The position numbers and the translations under genes were made by a program. Under the pieces are notes generated by a model that was not told the origin of the DNA, did no database searches, and saw nothing but the letters and a program-made list of their open reading frames with translations. From contig JAFAZX010000027.1 of assembly GCA_019239425.1 (NCBI GenBank), forward strand, positions 124,001 to 188,000: a stretch of DNA of 64,000 nucleotides, written 5' to 3'. Numbering within the stretch: the first letter of the stretch is position 1; every line of letters starts with the position of its first letter. This document shows, in pieces, positions 36,126 to 46,183 of the stretch. Origin of the DNA: Acidobacteriota bacterium. Lineage in GTDB: Bacteria; Acidobacteriota; Blastocatellia; Pyrinomonadales; Pyrinomonadaceae.

Positions 36126-36536
36126 ATGGCCGCAAACCCTTTATGGATTGACTCCCGACTCAGCGCGCAGCGCCCAGTGGCGCGTGCCACTTCGCTTCCC
36201 TCCCCCGCGGCCGAGACCTTCGGCGTCGCCGTCGGCACGCGCGCCGACGTGCGCCGGCGCGATTTTTCCATCCCGTCCTGGGTCGTCTTCAGCATGATCA
36301 TGCTGGCGACCTTCGCCGTCTGCGTCACCGTGACGATGCGCACGCACGCGGCCCGCGGGGCCGCCGAGCAGCGTTTCTCGCTGATGGAGACGGAAGTCCA
36401 GGGGATTCGCCAGACGAACGAGACGCTCCGCCGCGACGTGGAGCGCCTGCGCAAAGACCCGCGTACGCAGGAGGCTGCCGCGCGCGCGCGTCTGAACATG
36501 GTTCGGGCCGACGAGGTGGTGGTTCCGCTTAACTAA
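36126..36536 (+). CDS. FtsB/DivIC-like septum formation initiator
   Basis: 136 residues. There is a cytoplasmic N-terminal part of about 48 residues, one TM helix (SWVVFSMIMLATFAVCVTVTM), and a short coiled coil (EQRFSLMETEVQGIRQTNETLRRDVERLR). It ends in the characteristic DPRTQEAAARARLNMVRADEVVVPL, equivalent to the FtsB/DivIC tail. Such proteins bridge the divisome with FtsL and FtsQ. It has its own terminator. No other division gene is nearby, so the assignment rests on architecture. Confidence 0.7.
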   Translation: MAANPLWIDSRLSAQRPVARATSLPSPAAETFGVAVGTRADVRRRDFSIPSWVVFSMIMLATFAVCVTVTMRTHAARGAAEQRFSLMETEVQGIRQTNETLRRDVERLRKDPRTQEAAARARLNMVRADEVVVPLN

Positions 36537-36631
36537 TTCTTTTTTGCGGCGGGTGCTCGCCATCCTGCTTTTCCTGACGCCCGCCTGAGTTCGACCCGCT
36601 TGCTCTACCGCCGTAGGTCCCCTACCCGCAC

Positions 36632-36675
36632 GGCGCGGCCGCACGCTTCAGAGGCGACGGCCGCGCCGCCTTTTT
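36632..36675 (+). terminator. Terminator after the FtsB-like gene
   Basis: A 10-bp perfect stem GGCGCGGCCG/CGGCCGCGCC (36632-36641 and 36658-36667) is followed by GCCTTTTT. It is about 95 bases beyond the stop codon, before the next gene on the same strand. Confidence 0.8.
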
Positions 36676-36798
36676 GGCCACAAACGGCCGCCTTAGAGTT
36701 GGTTGACACTGTTTGAGCGGGTCAACTAATATCGTTTTCTTATCGGCCCATAAAAATAATTTGTTCGCGCTACTGACGGACGGAGCGAAAGCAAAGAT

Positions 36799-38481
<1,683 letters not shown>

Positions 38482-38483
38482 TT

Positions 38484-38550
38484 TCTTCATTGATTCATTT
38501 CTTCATCGAATCGATGAAGAAATGAATCAATGAACCGATGAACCAATGGA
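38484..38550. repeat. Heptad hairpin element, TGATTCA family, copy 3
   Basis: TTCTTCATTGATTCATTTCT and its inverse TCGATGAAGAAATGAATCAA abut with almost no loop, followed by further ATGAACC-type heptads. It fills the joint between the mutase subunit genes, and the start codon of the small subunit lies inside its right end. Confidence 0.85.
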
Positions 38551-38953
38551 TCAATCCAGAAAGATTCGCGTCCTCGTCGCCAAGCCCGGACTCGACGGCC
38601 ACGACCGCGGGGCGAAGGTCATCGCGCGCGCCCTGCGCGACGCCGGCATGGAGGTCATCTACACGGGCCTGCGCCAGACGCCGGAGATGATCGCGGCGGC
38701 GGCGTTGCAGGAGGACGTGGACGCCGTCGGCGTCTCCATCCTGAGCGGCGCGCACAACACGCTCTGCCCGCGCATCGTCGAGCTTCTGCGCGAGCGCGGG
38801 ATGGACGACTGCCTCGTCATCGTCGGCGGCATCATCCCGCAGGAGGACATCCCGCGCCTCAAGGAGCAGGGCGTCTCGGCCGTCTTCCTCCCCGGCACTT
38901 CGACGGAAGAGATCGTCAAGTTCCTTCGCGAGAACGTCGGCCAGCGCGCATGA
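38546..38953 (+). CDS. Acyl-CoA mutase small subunit, B12-binding
   Basis: 135 residues. The cobalamin motif DGHDRG (Dx-His-xxG with the base-off His) is in [29 protein letters not shown] and [19 protein letters not shown] complete the Rossmann-like B12 fold, as in the C-terminal domain of methylmalonyl-CoA mutase. It pairs with the large subunit upstream. The ATG at 38546 and first codons are made of hairpin-element sequence, and I see no clear ribosome site, so coupling through the hairpin is possible. Confidence 0.92.
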   Translation: MDQSRKIRVLVAKPGLDGHDRGAKVIARALRDAGMEVIYTGLRQTPEMIAAAALQEDVDAVGVSILSGAHNTLCPRIVELLRERGMDDCLVIVGGIIPQEDIPRLKEQGVSAVFLPGTSTEEIVKFLRENVGQRA

Positions 38954-39549
38954 GCGGCGGGCCTGTCGTCGTCGAAGAGCGCGGCGCCCACGCCGTCATC
39001 CGCCTCAACCGCCCCGCGCAGCGCAACCCCCTCTCCGTCGCCACGCTCTCTGAACTCGACGCGGCCTTCTCCTCCCTCTCCGCGCGAACGGAGATCGACG
39101 CCGTCATCTTCACGGGCACCGGCGAAGCCTTCGCCTCCGGCGCAGACATCGGCGAGTTGCGAACACTAACGCCCGACTCCGCCCGTGCCTTCGCCGAGCG
39201 CGGCCAGAATCTCTTCCAAAGAATCAACGACGCGCGACAACTGACCGTCGCCGCCGTCAACGGCTTCTGCATGGGCGGCGGGCTCGACCTCGCGCTCGCC
39301 TGCCGCGTCCGCGTCGCCTCGCCCAACGCGGTCTTCGCGCACCCGGGCGCGCGCCTCGGCGTCATCACCGGCTGGGGCGGCACCCAACGCCTCCCGCGCC
39401 TCATCGGCTCGGCCCGCGCCCTCGAGCTGTTCGCCACCGGCCGCCGCCTCAACGCCTCCGAAGCTTTGGAAGTTGGTCTCGTCAGCTTCGTTCGTTCTGA
39501 CGCCTTATCACACGCCCTCGAAATCGCCTCCGGCCATAACCCGCGATGA
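38950..39549 (+). CDS. Enoyl-CoA hydratase/isomerase family protein, short
   Basis: 199 residues of the crotonase fold. The oxyanion loop segments are present ([13 protein letters not shown] and [20 protein letters not shown]), with [13 protein letters not shown] near 142. The usual C-terminal helical part of about 60 residues is missing, so it ends soon after ALEVGLVS. Its ATG overlaps the upstream stop (ATGA). Substrate unknown; likely acts on CoA esters linked to the mutase. Confidence 0.85.
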   Translation: MSGGPVVVEERGAHAVIRLNRPAQRNPLSVATLSELDAAFSSLSARTEIDAVIFTGTGEAFASGADIGELRTLTPDSARAFAERGQNLFQRINDARQLTVAAVNGFCMGGGLDLALACRVRVASPNAVFAHPGARLGVITGWGGTQRLPRLIGSARALELFATGRRLNASEALEVGLVSFVRSDALSHALEIASGHNPR

Positions 39550-39551
39550 TC

Positions 39552-39580
39552 TCTTCGGTGCGGGCGATTGGCACCGAAGA
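39552..39580. terminator. Possible hairpin between convergent genes
   Basis: TCTTCGGTGC and GCACCGAAGA form a 10-bp stem with a 9-base loop just after the crotonase stop codon. There is no T-run on the plus strand, so termination is uncertain. Confidence 0.4.
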
Positions 39581-39654
39581 CAAACCTGACAGTCACTGCA
39601 AGGAATCGCCTTTTATGATTAATTCTGAGGGCGGAACTTGATAACGCATTAACG

Positions 39655-42600
39655 CTACGTCCGGCCCAGGCGGACGTGCGCAAGCCTTCCGAGGAGTTCG
39701 GCGGCGGCCTGCTTCCAATCCAGTTCGGCGGCGAGTCTTTCTCTCAGCACGGCGGCGCGGGCAAAGGCACCTTCGCGACCCGTCAGGAGAAATTCGATGC
39801 GTTCCGCCCACTTCGTGACCGCGTCCCCGGTAACGGGCAGAATCCACTCGCTGGCAAGCTGCGGCGCGTGCCGCCTCAGGGTTTCCGCCAGGCCGCTCTG
39901 AGCGCTTAAAAGAGTCGGGACGCCGGAGGCGATTGCTTCGAGTCCGACCAGGCCGAAGCCCTCTTTCCTGGACGGCATCAACACCAGAGACGCCTCACGC
40001 AGATCATTCCGTATCTCAGTCTCGTCCGCCGAGTAGTGTCTGATGACGACGTCAAGCTCCGTCGGGGCGCTGTCTTCGGCCAGGCGCTTCCCGAGCGCGG
40101 CGTCCGTGCCGACCGGAGCCCCGCGCACGACTAGCTTCGGAGGATTCCCCTGTCTCCAGTTCGCGACTACTCGGGCCAGCGCTTTTGCGGCGAGGTCAAG
40201 GCCCTTGAGTTGGTAGTCCTCCACGCGCCCGAGGATTAGGCAGCGGACGGAAAGAGGCAGGGCGGCTGCGGCGTTGTCGGAACGTTCAGGCAAGCCCGGC
40301 GTCAGTTCCATGATCGGCACCGGATTGCCTGCGCCGTGGAGGTCTGTCGCGAACTCCGACAGAAGATGTGGCCCCACGGCGACGACTAAATCACACCCCT
40401 CCGCCAAGCCTAACTGCTCTCGCTTCCGCTCGGCCGCGCGCGCCGCGCCGGTGGAGTCTTCGCGCGGCTCTTTGTGCCACTCAATCTCTTCCGGAGAGGT
40501 GTGGATGAACAGCACCCGCTTGCTGCCGGGGTAATGGTACCTGACCAGGGAGACCGAGGCCGCCCCGGTGATGCGGTCGTGGCCGACGACCACGTCGGGA
40601 ACGAACCCGTCGGGCAGCGACGGGGGTTGCGCGAGCAGCGCTTCCCCCTTCATGCCGGGCATCTTCGATGCCTCAACGAGTTCGACGTCGGCCTCGCGCG
40701 CACGCCGCCTCTCCTCCGCGCTCGCCTCCGGCACGTAGCAGACGACGCGGGCCGCCGCTCCGGCCAGGGCCGTGCAGAGATCACGGTTGAAGGTGGAGAG
40801 CCCCCCGTGCCGCGAGTCCCACTCCGCGGCGACTACGAGCAGGCACAGCCGCTCGGACGTTTCCGCCGCCGGCTCTTCCTCGCTCTCCCGAGACTGTGCC
40901 GCGACCTGCCGCCGGTATTCGGCCAGCCCCGGAAAGAAAAGCTCCACCGGGTCGTTCATCCCGTTTCGAGCCACGGACCAGAGGTGAAGCATCTCGGCTT
41001 CATCCAGCGGGCCACTGGGGTCGAAGTCTTTCGGGGCATACATCGCGGCGAGACTTTTACCCTCTTCCAATTGTCCGGCGACGAGGCTGACATAGGCTTT
41101 CAACCAAATAACTGGATTATCATCATGCTGCTTCTTCTCCTTGATGTCATACTCCTTCATCACGGCGTAGGCTTCCTTCACCTGCCCGAGCGCAAGGCGA
41201 GCATCCACTTCTTGTGATCGAAAAGGCACGTAGTCTGGGAAATTTGAGCGCCCCTTTTGTGCAACCTCAACCGATTTACCCCAATCTCCTGAAATGCGAG
41301 TCAGCAGGTATTCGACGAGTATGCGCTGCTGTGTGTCGATCTGCCGCGGCCCGGTGAAACCTATTAAGCGGCGGAGTGCATCAGCATCGTTTCGGGCGCT
41401 AAATACACGCAGTGCTACCTCGACGATTCTGTGGCGGCCATATTTGCCTTTTGGAATTACTGCAAGACCTTTCGCGACCAGCGATTCGGCTTTTGCGTAG
41501 TCTCCGGCTTTACCAGCTAATTTTATCGCTAACTGGTAAAGCGTGGAGAGGCTCTTATCCGCCGGAATTCTCTCGATGCCCGTCTCCAGCAGCTTGATGG
41601 CGTCGCCAAGACGGCCATCCTTCGCCATCAACTCCGCGCACGCCTGGTAGAGCGAGAAGAGACCTGTCATCCCGGGCTCGGCTATGCCCGTCTCCAGCAG
41701 CTTGATGGCGTCGTTAAGGCGGCCATCCTTCGCCATCAACTCCGCTCCGTGTCGGTAAATAGTTACTGCATCTTGGTCAGCTCTTATGTTTCTTAGTGCA
41801 TCGGTGATGACGGGTAGCGCACTATTTATCCCATTCAACTCATACTCTAGGTCGAGTAGGAGAATCCAAGCAGCAGCGTGCGGGTGTCTTCCGGTCGCCC
41901 TGCGCGCATGCTTGAGCGCACGTTCTTTATCGCCATCTTCACCGCGTTTCAGGAGGCAGCGGGCAAGATGGTATTCCAGCACCTTCGGTCGCTGGTCGTC
42001 GGGCAAGGCAGAGAGTAGGGCGATGCGCTCCTCCAACGCTTCCCTGTGTGTGGGAACCGGAGTCGTAAGGCCGATCTGCGAGATGGCGTATTGCGTGAGC
42101 TTCTCGCTGGCCTCGTGCAGCTCGAAGATGCGCCCGGCTTCATAGAGGTGATGCCGGAGTTCCGTGTAGGAAGCGGCCAAGTTGGAAGCGCCGGTCAGTT
42201 GCCGCGCCTTGAAGTACCGAAAATAGTAGTTCGCGGCGAGGTTATGCGCCTGCGCCCACTCCCGCCCCTCTGTGCGCAGTCGTGTAACGCTGATCTCGCG
42301 CGCCAGAGGGTGAGGCACATCCCCGCCCGCGGTGCGCTCCAGCAGGAAGCGGTCGAAAAGCTGTTTGCGCAGCGCATCCGGGGTGTCTCGCCCGCCGGTG
42401 AATTGGGCGAGTGCCTCCTTCTTGAACGGCCGGCGGTGCACAGAGAGCCACCGCATGAACTTGAGCAGGTCGGCCTCCAACATAGGGAGAGCGCGCTCAA
42501 GCACCTCGCGCTCGAAGTCTTCGACGAGTCGCGGGTCGAGCACCACGTCGCCGGGACTCAACAGGTCGGGTGACGCGGAGAGCAGCTCGTCCAGCGTCTC

Positions 42601-43275
42601 GGTGCGCAGACCGACCACGAGAGTCTTCAGCGCCCGCGGGTTGCCCCCGAGTCGGTGGACGATCTCGCGCCGCCTTTCCGACGGAACGGTTCCCTCCAGA
42701 CCCTGGGATTCCAGGAGTTCCGTGAATAACGCTTCGGCCTCCTGATCCGGGAGACCTTGCACCTCCTCGACCTGACAATTCTCGCTCCACCTCTCGGTCT
42801 TGATGACCCGGTTGCTGATGAGTAGCAGGCGGCCCCGTGCGTGCGGGGAGTTGTTGAGGTCTTCGACCAGTTTCGCCCACGCGTGAGGAGGTGTGCTCTT
42901 CTCTTTCGGGAGCAGACGCTGGAACTCGTCCACCACGACCAGAATTTGCTCATGTCGGAGGACATCGAGCAGAGCCCTGTCGAGTCTTGCCTCGCCGGCT
43001 TTGTCGAACTCCTGCACCAGCCTGGGCAATCCGTGCGCGTCGAGAGCAAAGGCCAGGTCCAAACAGAGATCGCCCACAGGGTCGGCCGAGTCAAGCGGCG
43101 ACTCCACCGGGTCGAGACTCCGTGGCGCTCGCGTCGCCACGGCGAGGGCCAACTGACTTTTCCCGCAGCCGGGGAAACCCTGCAAAATGGCAACGGGCGG
43201 CCCGCCCGGTAGCCATTTGCTTACGAGGCGCTCTATGATGTCGTCTCTTTGTCGGCCGTGAAATCTAATCGGCAT
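39655..43275 (-). CDS. STAND-type NTPase / TPR / glycosyltransferase fusion
   Basis: 1206 residues. Residues about 1-260 form a STAND/NB-ARC-like NTPase, with Walker A GFPGCGKS (33-40), Walker B ILVVVDEFQRLL (111-122) and sensor LLLISNRVI. A winged-helix-like part (about 265-340; LLKFMRWLSVHRRPFKKEALAQF) follows. Then come TPR-like helical repeats to about 790, and a GT4-type glycosyltransferase from about 805 to the end (EWDSRHGGLSTFNRDLCTAL; the nucleotide-sugar EX7E motif in KEGFGLVGLEAIASG near 1105). There is no signal peptide or TM helix. STAND proteins with C-terminal sensor and effector parts are signalling or conflict proteins; an immune role is inferred only. It stands alone, with AT-richer stretches in the TPR part. 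Confidence 0.8.
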   Translation of the reverse strand: MPIRFHGRQRDDIIERLVSKWLPGGPPVAILQGFPGCGKSQLALAVATRAPRSLDPVESPLDSADPVGDLCLDLAFALDAHGLPRLVQEFDKAGEARLDRALLDVLRHEQILVVVDEFQRLLPKEKSTPPHAWAKLVEDLNNSPHARGRLLLISNRVIKTERWSENCQVEEVQGLPDQEAEALFTELLESQGLEGTVPSERRREIVHRLGGNPRALKTLVVGLRTETLDELLSASPDLLSPGDVVLDPRLVEDFEREVLERALPMLEADLLKFMRWLSVHRRPFKKEALAQFTGGRDTPDALRKQLFDRFLLERTAGGDVPHPLAREISVTRLRTEGREWAQAHNLAANYYFRYFKARQLTGASNLAASYTELRHHLYEAGRIFELHEASEKLTQYAISQIGLTTPVPTHREALEERIALLSALPDDQRPKVLEYHLARCLLKRGEDGDKERALKHARRATGRHPHAAAWILLLDLEYELNGINSALPVITDALRNIRADQDAVTIYRHGAELMAKDGRLNDAIKLLETGIAEPGMTGLFSLYQACAELMAKDGRLGDAIKLLETGIERIPADKSLSTLYQLAIKLAGKAGDYAKAESLVAKGLAVIPKGKYGRHRIVEVALRVFSARNDADALRRLIGFTGPRQIDTQQRILVEYLLTRISGDWGKSVEVAQKGRSNFPDYVPFRSQEVDARLALGQVKEAYAVMKEYDIKEKKQHDDNPVIWLKAYVSLVAGQLEEGKSLAAMYAPKDFDPSGPLDEAEMLHLWSVARNGMNDPVELFFPGLAEYRRQVAAQSRESEEEPAAETSERLCLLVVAAEWDSRHGGLSTFNRDLCTALAGAAARVVCYVPEASAEERRRAREADVELVEASKMPGMKGEALLAQPPSLPDGFVPDVVVGHDRITGAASVSLVRYHYPGSKRVLFIHTSPEEIEWHKEPREDSTGAARAAERKREQLGLAEGCDLVVAVGPHLLSEFATDLHGAGNPVPIMELTPGLPERSDNAAAALPLSVRCLILGRVEDYQLKGLDLAAKALARVVANWRQGNPPKLVVRGAPVGTDAALGKRLAEDSAPTELDVVIRHYSADETEIRNDLREASLVLMPSRKEGFGLVGLEAIASGVPTLLSAQSGLAETLRRHAPQLASEWILPVTGDAVTKWAERIEFLLTGREGAFARAAVLRERLAAELDWKQAAAELLGRLAHVRLGRT
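41575..41745. repeat. Near-identical tandem TPR-coding repeat
   Basis: Two copies of about 62 bases, 108 bases apart (36 codons), encode AELMAKDGRLNDAIKLLETG and AELMAKDGRLGDAIKLLETG in the STAND-TPR-glycosyltransferase gene. Their near-identity at DNA level shows recent duplication or conversion within the sensor region. Confidence 0.85.
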
Positions 43276-43507
43276 CTGAGGGCTTCTGTGTGACGGCGCG
43301 TCGCCATCGTTGTTGAGGCTTCAGCCGCGCACGTCTGGAGTTCAAGGTTCAACCGACCTCGGTGAGTTACCAAACGACCAACGCTAACTTTGACCGCAGC
43401 TGTGTTATACCACGATGAAGCCGCGTAATATTAGGCGCGCACAGGTGTAAACGCCTTTCCGAAATCATGAAACCATTCAGGGGAGAGTTTCATACGCCCG
43501 CCTGTGT
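43276..43507. other. Intergenic gap upstream of the STAND gene
   Basis: This is 232 bases of lower GC. A TATAAC box lies on the minus strand at 43404-43409 without a good -35 partner. The crotonase gene upstream ends at 43508. No ORF or repeat element was found. Confidence 0.35.
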
Positions 43508-44278
43508 TTATTTGTCTTTTTTGAGGAAGCGGGCGACGCCGGCGCGGCAGTCTTCGGTGAGGCGGGCGATGGTGTTGAGGTCGGCGCCGGTCTGGAGGGC
43601 GGCGTCGAAGGTGAGGCCGTCCATCTGGTAGAGGAGGCGCTTGGTGAGCGTGACGGCCGTGCGGCTGACGCGCTCGAAGTCCGCGACGTAGCGCTCGACG
43701 CGCGACTCGAACTCTTCGTCTTCGAAGACGTGGTTGACGAGGCCGGCGCGTTCGGCCTCCTGCGAGGAGATTTCCGCGCCGCGCGTGACCAGCTCGAAGG
43801 CGCGCTTCTCCGAGACGTTGCGGCGCAGGATCGCCATCACCATCGCGGGCACGAAGCCGATCTTCACCTCCGGGTAGCCGAAGCGCGCCGAGGCCGCGGC
43901 GAGCACGATGTCGCACGCGGTCGCCAGCCCGCACCCGCCCGCCAGCGCGCGCCCGCGCACGGCCGCGACGACCGGCACACGCACGCGCCGGATGAGCGCG
44001 TACAGCTCCATCAAAGAGCGCGCGTCTTCGAGGTTGTCGCTCACGGAGCCTTCGGAGATTCTCCTGAGCGCCGAGAGGTCTGCGCCCGAGCAGAAGTCCG
44101 CGCCCGCGCCCGTGACGAGCACGGCGCGCACGTCCGCGCGCGCGTCCGCGTCGCGCAGCGCCTCTTTGAGTCCGCCGACCAGCTCGTCGTTTAAGGCGTT
44201 ACGCTTCTCGGGCCGGTTGAGCGTGACGAGGGCGACGTGGCCCTCGACGGCGTAGATGAGTGGCGGGTTCTCTGACAT
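43508..44278 (-). CDS. Enoyl-CoA hydratase/isomerase family protein
   Basis: 256 residues, full length. GADFCSGADLSALRR and AAVRGRALAGGCGLATACDIVLA form the oxyanion hole, and GYPEVKIGFVPAMV follows, as in methylglutaconyl-CoA hydratase-like crotonases. As last gene of the carboxylase/AtuA cluster it may hydrate the product of a 3-methylcrotonyl- or geranyl-CoA-type carboxylase. The substrate is inferred from context only. Confidence 0.88.
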   Translation of the reverse strand: MSENPPLIYAVEGHVALVTLNRPEKRNALNDELVGGLKEALRDADARADVRAVLVTGAGADFCSGADLSALRRISEGSVSDNLEDARSLMELYALIRRVRVPVVAAVRGRALAGGCGLATACDIVLAAASARFGYPEVKIGFVPAMVMAILRRNVSEKRAFELVTRGAEISSQEAERAGLVNHVFEDEEFESRVERYVADFERVSRTAVTLTKRLLYQMDGLTFDAALQTGADLNTIARLTEDCRAGVARFLKKDK

Positions 44279-44282
44279 CTCA

Positions 44283-45179
44283 TCAGTCTTCCAAAAATCT
44301 CAACAGCGCGGCGTTGACTTCCGCGGGCGCCTCCTGCTGCACCCAGTGGCCCATGCGCCCGAGGCGTACCTCCGTGTAGGGCGCGTCCACGTAGTCGACG
44401 GTGCCGGCCACGGTCTCGGGGAGGATGGCGAAGTCGCGCTCGCCGTAGACGAAGAGCGTGGGGACGCGCACGCGCTCGCGCGGCCTGATCTCCCTGTCTT
44501 TGAAACTTCGGCCGAGGAAGGCGCGGAGGTTGGCGCGGTAGTAGTTGATGCCGCCCGTGACCGCGCCCGGCTCGCGCAGGGCGCTCTTGAGAACCTCGAT
44601 GTCCTCGTCGCTGAACGTGCCGGGGCGAGAGGTCGCGCGCAACATCTTACCTAACCCGGCGAAGTTGTCTCGGCTCATCCACCACTCGGGCAGCGTCGGG
44701 AGCTGGAAGAAGAACATGTACCAGCTCCGCAGGAGCTGTTTGACGGTCAGGTTCTTCCGCCAGACGGCCGGCGGCGGCGTCTGGAGCGACGCGAGCTTCC
44801 AGACGTAGTCGGGGTAGTACTGCGCGACCGCCCACGCGACGGCGCCGCCCCAGTCGTGCCCGACGACGGCCGCCTCGCGCGCGCCGAAGTGGCGTATGAG
44901 GCCGGTCACGTCGTCCACGAGGCGCTGCATCCTGTACTCCTCGACGCGCGCGGGCTTGTCACTCAGGTTGTAGCCGCGCATGTCGGGCGCGACGACGCGG
45001 AAGCGCCGGCCCAGCGCCTTCAACTGATGCCGCCATGAATACCAGCACTCCGGGAAGCCGTGGAGCAGAACGACCAGCCGCTCGCCCTCGCCGGCCTCCG
45101 CGTAGTGCAGGCGCACGTCGCCGACCTGCGCGTAGCCGTGGCGGATCTCGGGTTCGGTGCCCGCGTGTTCGTCAGCCAT
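44283..45179 (-). CDS. Alpha/beta hydrolase, epoxide-hydrolase-like
   Basis: 298 residues. HGFPECWYSWRHQL (oxyanion HGxP), the nucleophile Asp in VVGHDWGGAVAW and RGYNLSDKP are typical of epoxide hydrolases and haloalkane dehalogenases. FVYGERDFAILPE supplies the acid and RMGHWVQQEAP the catalytic His. The start is ATG 45179, overlapping the AtuA-like small gene by eight bases. It belongs to the acyl-CoA degradation operon; the natural substrate is unknown. Confidence 0.88.
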   Translation of the reverse strand: MADEHAGTEPEIRHGYAQVGDVRLHYAEAGEGERLVVLLHGFPECWYSWRHQLKALGRRFRVVAPDMRGYNLSDKPARVEEYRMQRLVDDVTGLIRHFGAREAAVVGHDWGGAVAWAVAQYYPDYVWKLASLQTPPPAVWRKNLTVKQLLRSWYMFFFQLPTLPEWWMSRDNFAGLGKMLRATSRPGTFSDEDIEVLKSALREPGAVTGGINYYRANLRAFLGRSFKDREIRPRERVRVPTLFVYGERDFAILPETVAGTVDYVDAPYTEVRLGRMGHWVQQEAPAEVNAALLRFLED

Positions 45180-45528
45180 TTGGAATCTCAACTCCGAGCG
45201 AGCGCGCCTCTTCGTCAGACACGTCGATCTCCATCCTGAGCAGCGCCGTCGAGAAGGTCTTGCCCTGCGCGTCGGTCATGAGCGAGAGCGTGCCGCCGCC
45301 GCCCAGGCTTTCGTGCAGGAGGAAGTTGAGCGCGCCGAGATTCGGCAGCTCGAAGCGCTCGACGCCGCCCTTGACCAGCCCGCGAAAGTGCTCCTTGACC
45401 CGCTCGGCCGTCACTACGCGCGCGAGCAGAGGGTAGAACGCCTCGCGCAGGGCGATGAGGCCGACGTTCGCCGTGTCGCCCTTGTCGCCCGAACGCGCGT
45501 GCGCGAGTTTCAGCAGTTTGATTCTCAT
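45172..45528 (-). CDS. AtuA-like small domain protein (C-terminal part of the split AtuA)
   Basis: 118 residues. LAHARSGDKGDTANVGLIAL is the hallmark of the domain that in many genomes forms the C-terminus of AtuA proteins (DUF1446 family). FELPNLGALNFLLHESLGGGGTLSL follows. Here it is a separate gene, with a NUDIX gene lying between it and the large AtuA part. It is probably a subunit of the same complex. Confidence 0.85.
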   Translation of the reverse strand: MRIKLLKLAHARSGDKGDTANVGLIALREAFYPLLARVVTAERVKEHFRGLVKGGVERFELPNLGALNFLLHESLGGGGTLSLMTDAQGKTFSTALLRMEIDVSDEEARSLGVEIPNG

Positions 45529-45619
45529 GACTACTTAACCTAAGTGCGTGCCTCAATCCGTCGACGCGGCGATCCGTGCACAGCCTCTCCGTAATGAGCA
45601 ACCGAGTAGCCCAACGCCT

Positions 45620-46183
45620 TCACTTCCCTTCCGGCAGGCCCGACAGCGCGAGCCACTGGAATGCCATCACGACGAGCGAGTGGTCGATGTGGCCCTCGCG
45701 TATGAGCGAGGGGATGCGCGCTAAGGGTTCGAGCCGCACGCGCGTCCACTCCGTGCTGTCGTTCGCGGGCTCCCGCCTGTGCTCGACGCCGCGCGCGAGG
45801 AAGGTGTGAATCCAGTTGTTCTGGATGGCCGGGTTCGGCCGCGTCTTGCCGAGGAGGACGACTTCGGACGCCTCGTAGCCCGTCTCCTCGAACAGCTCGC
45901 GCGCGGCCGTCTCGGGCGGCTCCTCGCCCGGGTCGACCATCCCGCCGGGTATCTCAAGCGAGACGGCCTCCGCCCCGTGGCGGTACTGCTCGATGAGCAC
46001 GACCTCGCCCGTCTTCGTCAGAGGGATGACGTTGATCCAGTCCGGGGCCTCGATGACGTAGAAGTCGTGCACGCGCCCCTCACGCGGGTCGGCCGAATGG
46101 TCGCGCCTCACCTTGAAGACGCGGCAGTCCGCGACCTGCTCCGAACGCTCCCGTCTCCACAGTAGCGAGTCGTCGTCGCTCAA
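45620..46183 (-). CDS. NUDIX hydrolase, ADP-ribose pyrophosphatase type
   Basis: 187 residues. The Nudix box [24 protein letters not shown] is complete (Gx5Ex7REUxEExGU), preceded by [21 protein letters not shown], typical of ADP-ribose/NDP-sugar pyrophosphatases. The start is a TTG at 46183 overlapping the AtuA stop (TTGA). It probably hydrolyses a nucleoside diphosphate derivative; given the operon, a CoA-type substrate is possible, but the CoA signature is not seen. Confidence 0.88.
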   Translation of the reverse strand: MSDDDSLLWRRERSEQVADCRVFKVRRDHSADPREGRVHDFYVIEAPDWINVIPLTKTGEVVLIEQYRHGAEAVSLEIPGGMVDPGEEPPETAARELFEETGYEASEVVLLGKTRPNPAIQNNWIHTFLARGVEHRREPANDSTEWTRVRLEPLARIPSLIREGHIDHSLVVMAFQWLALSGLPEGK

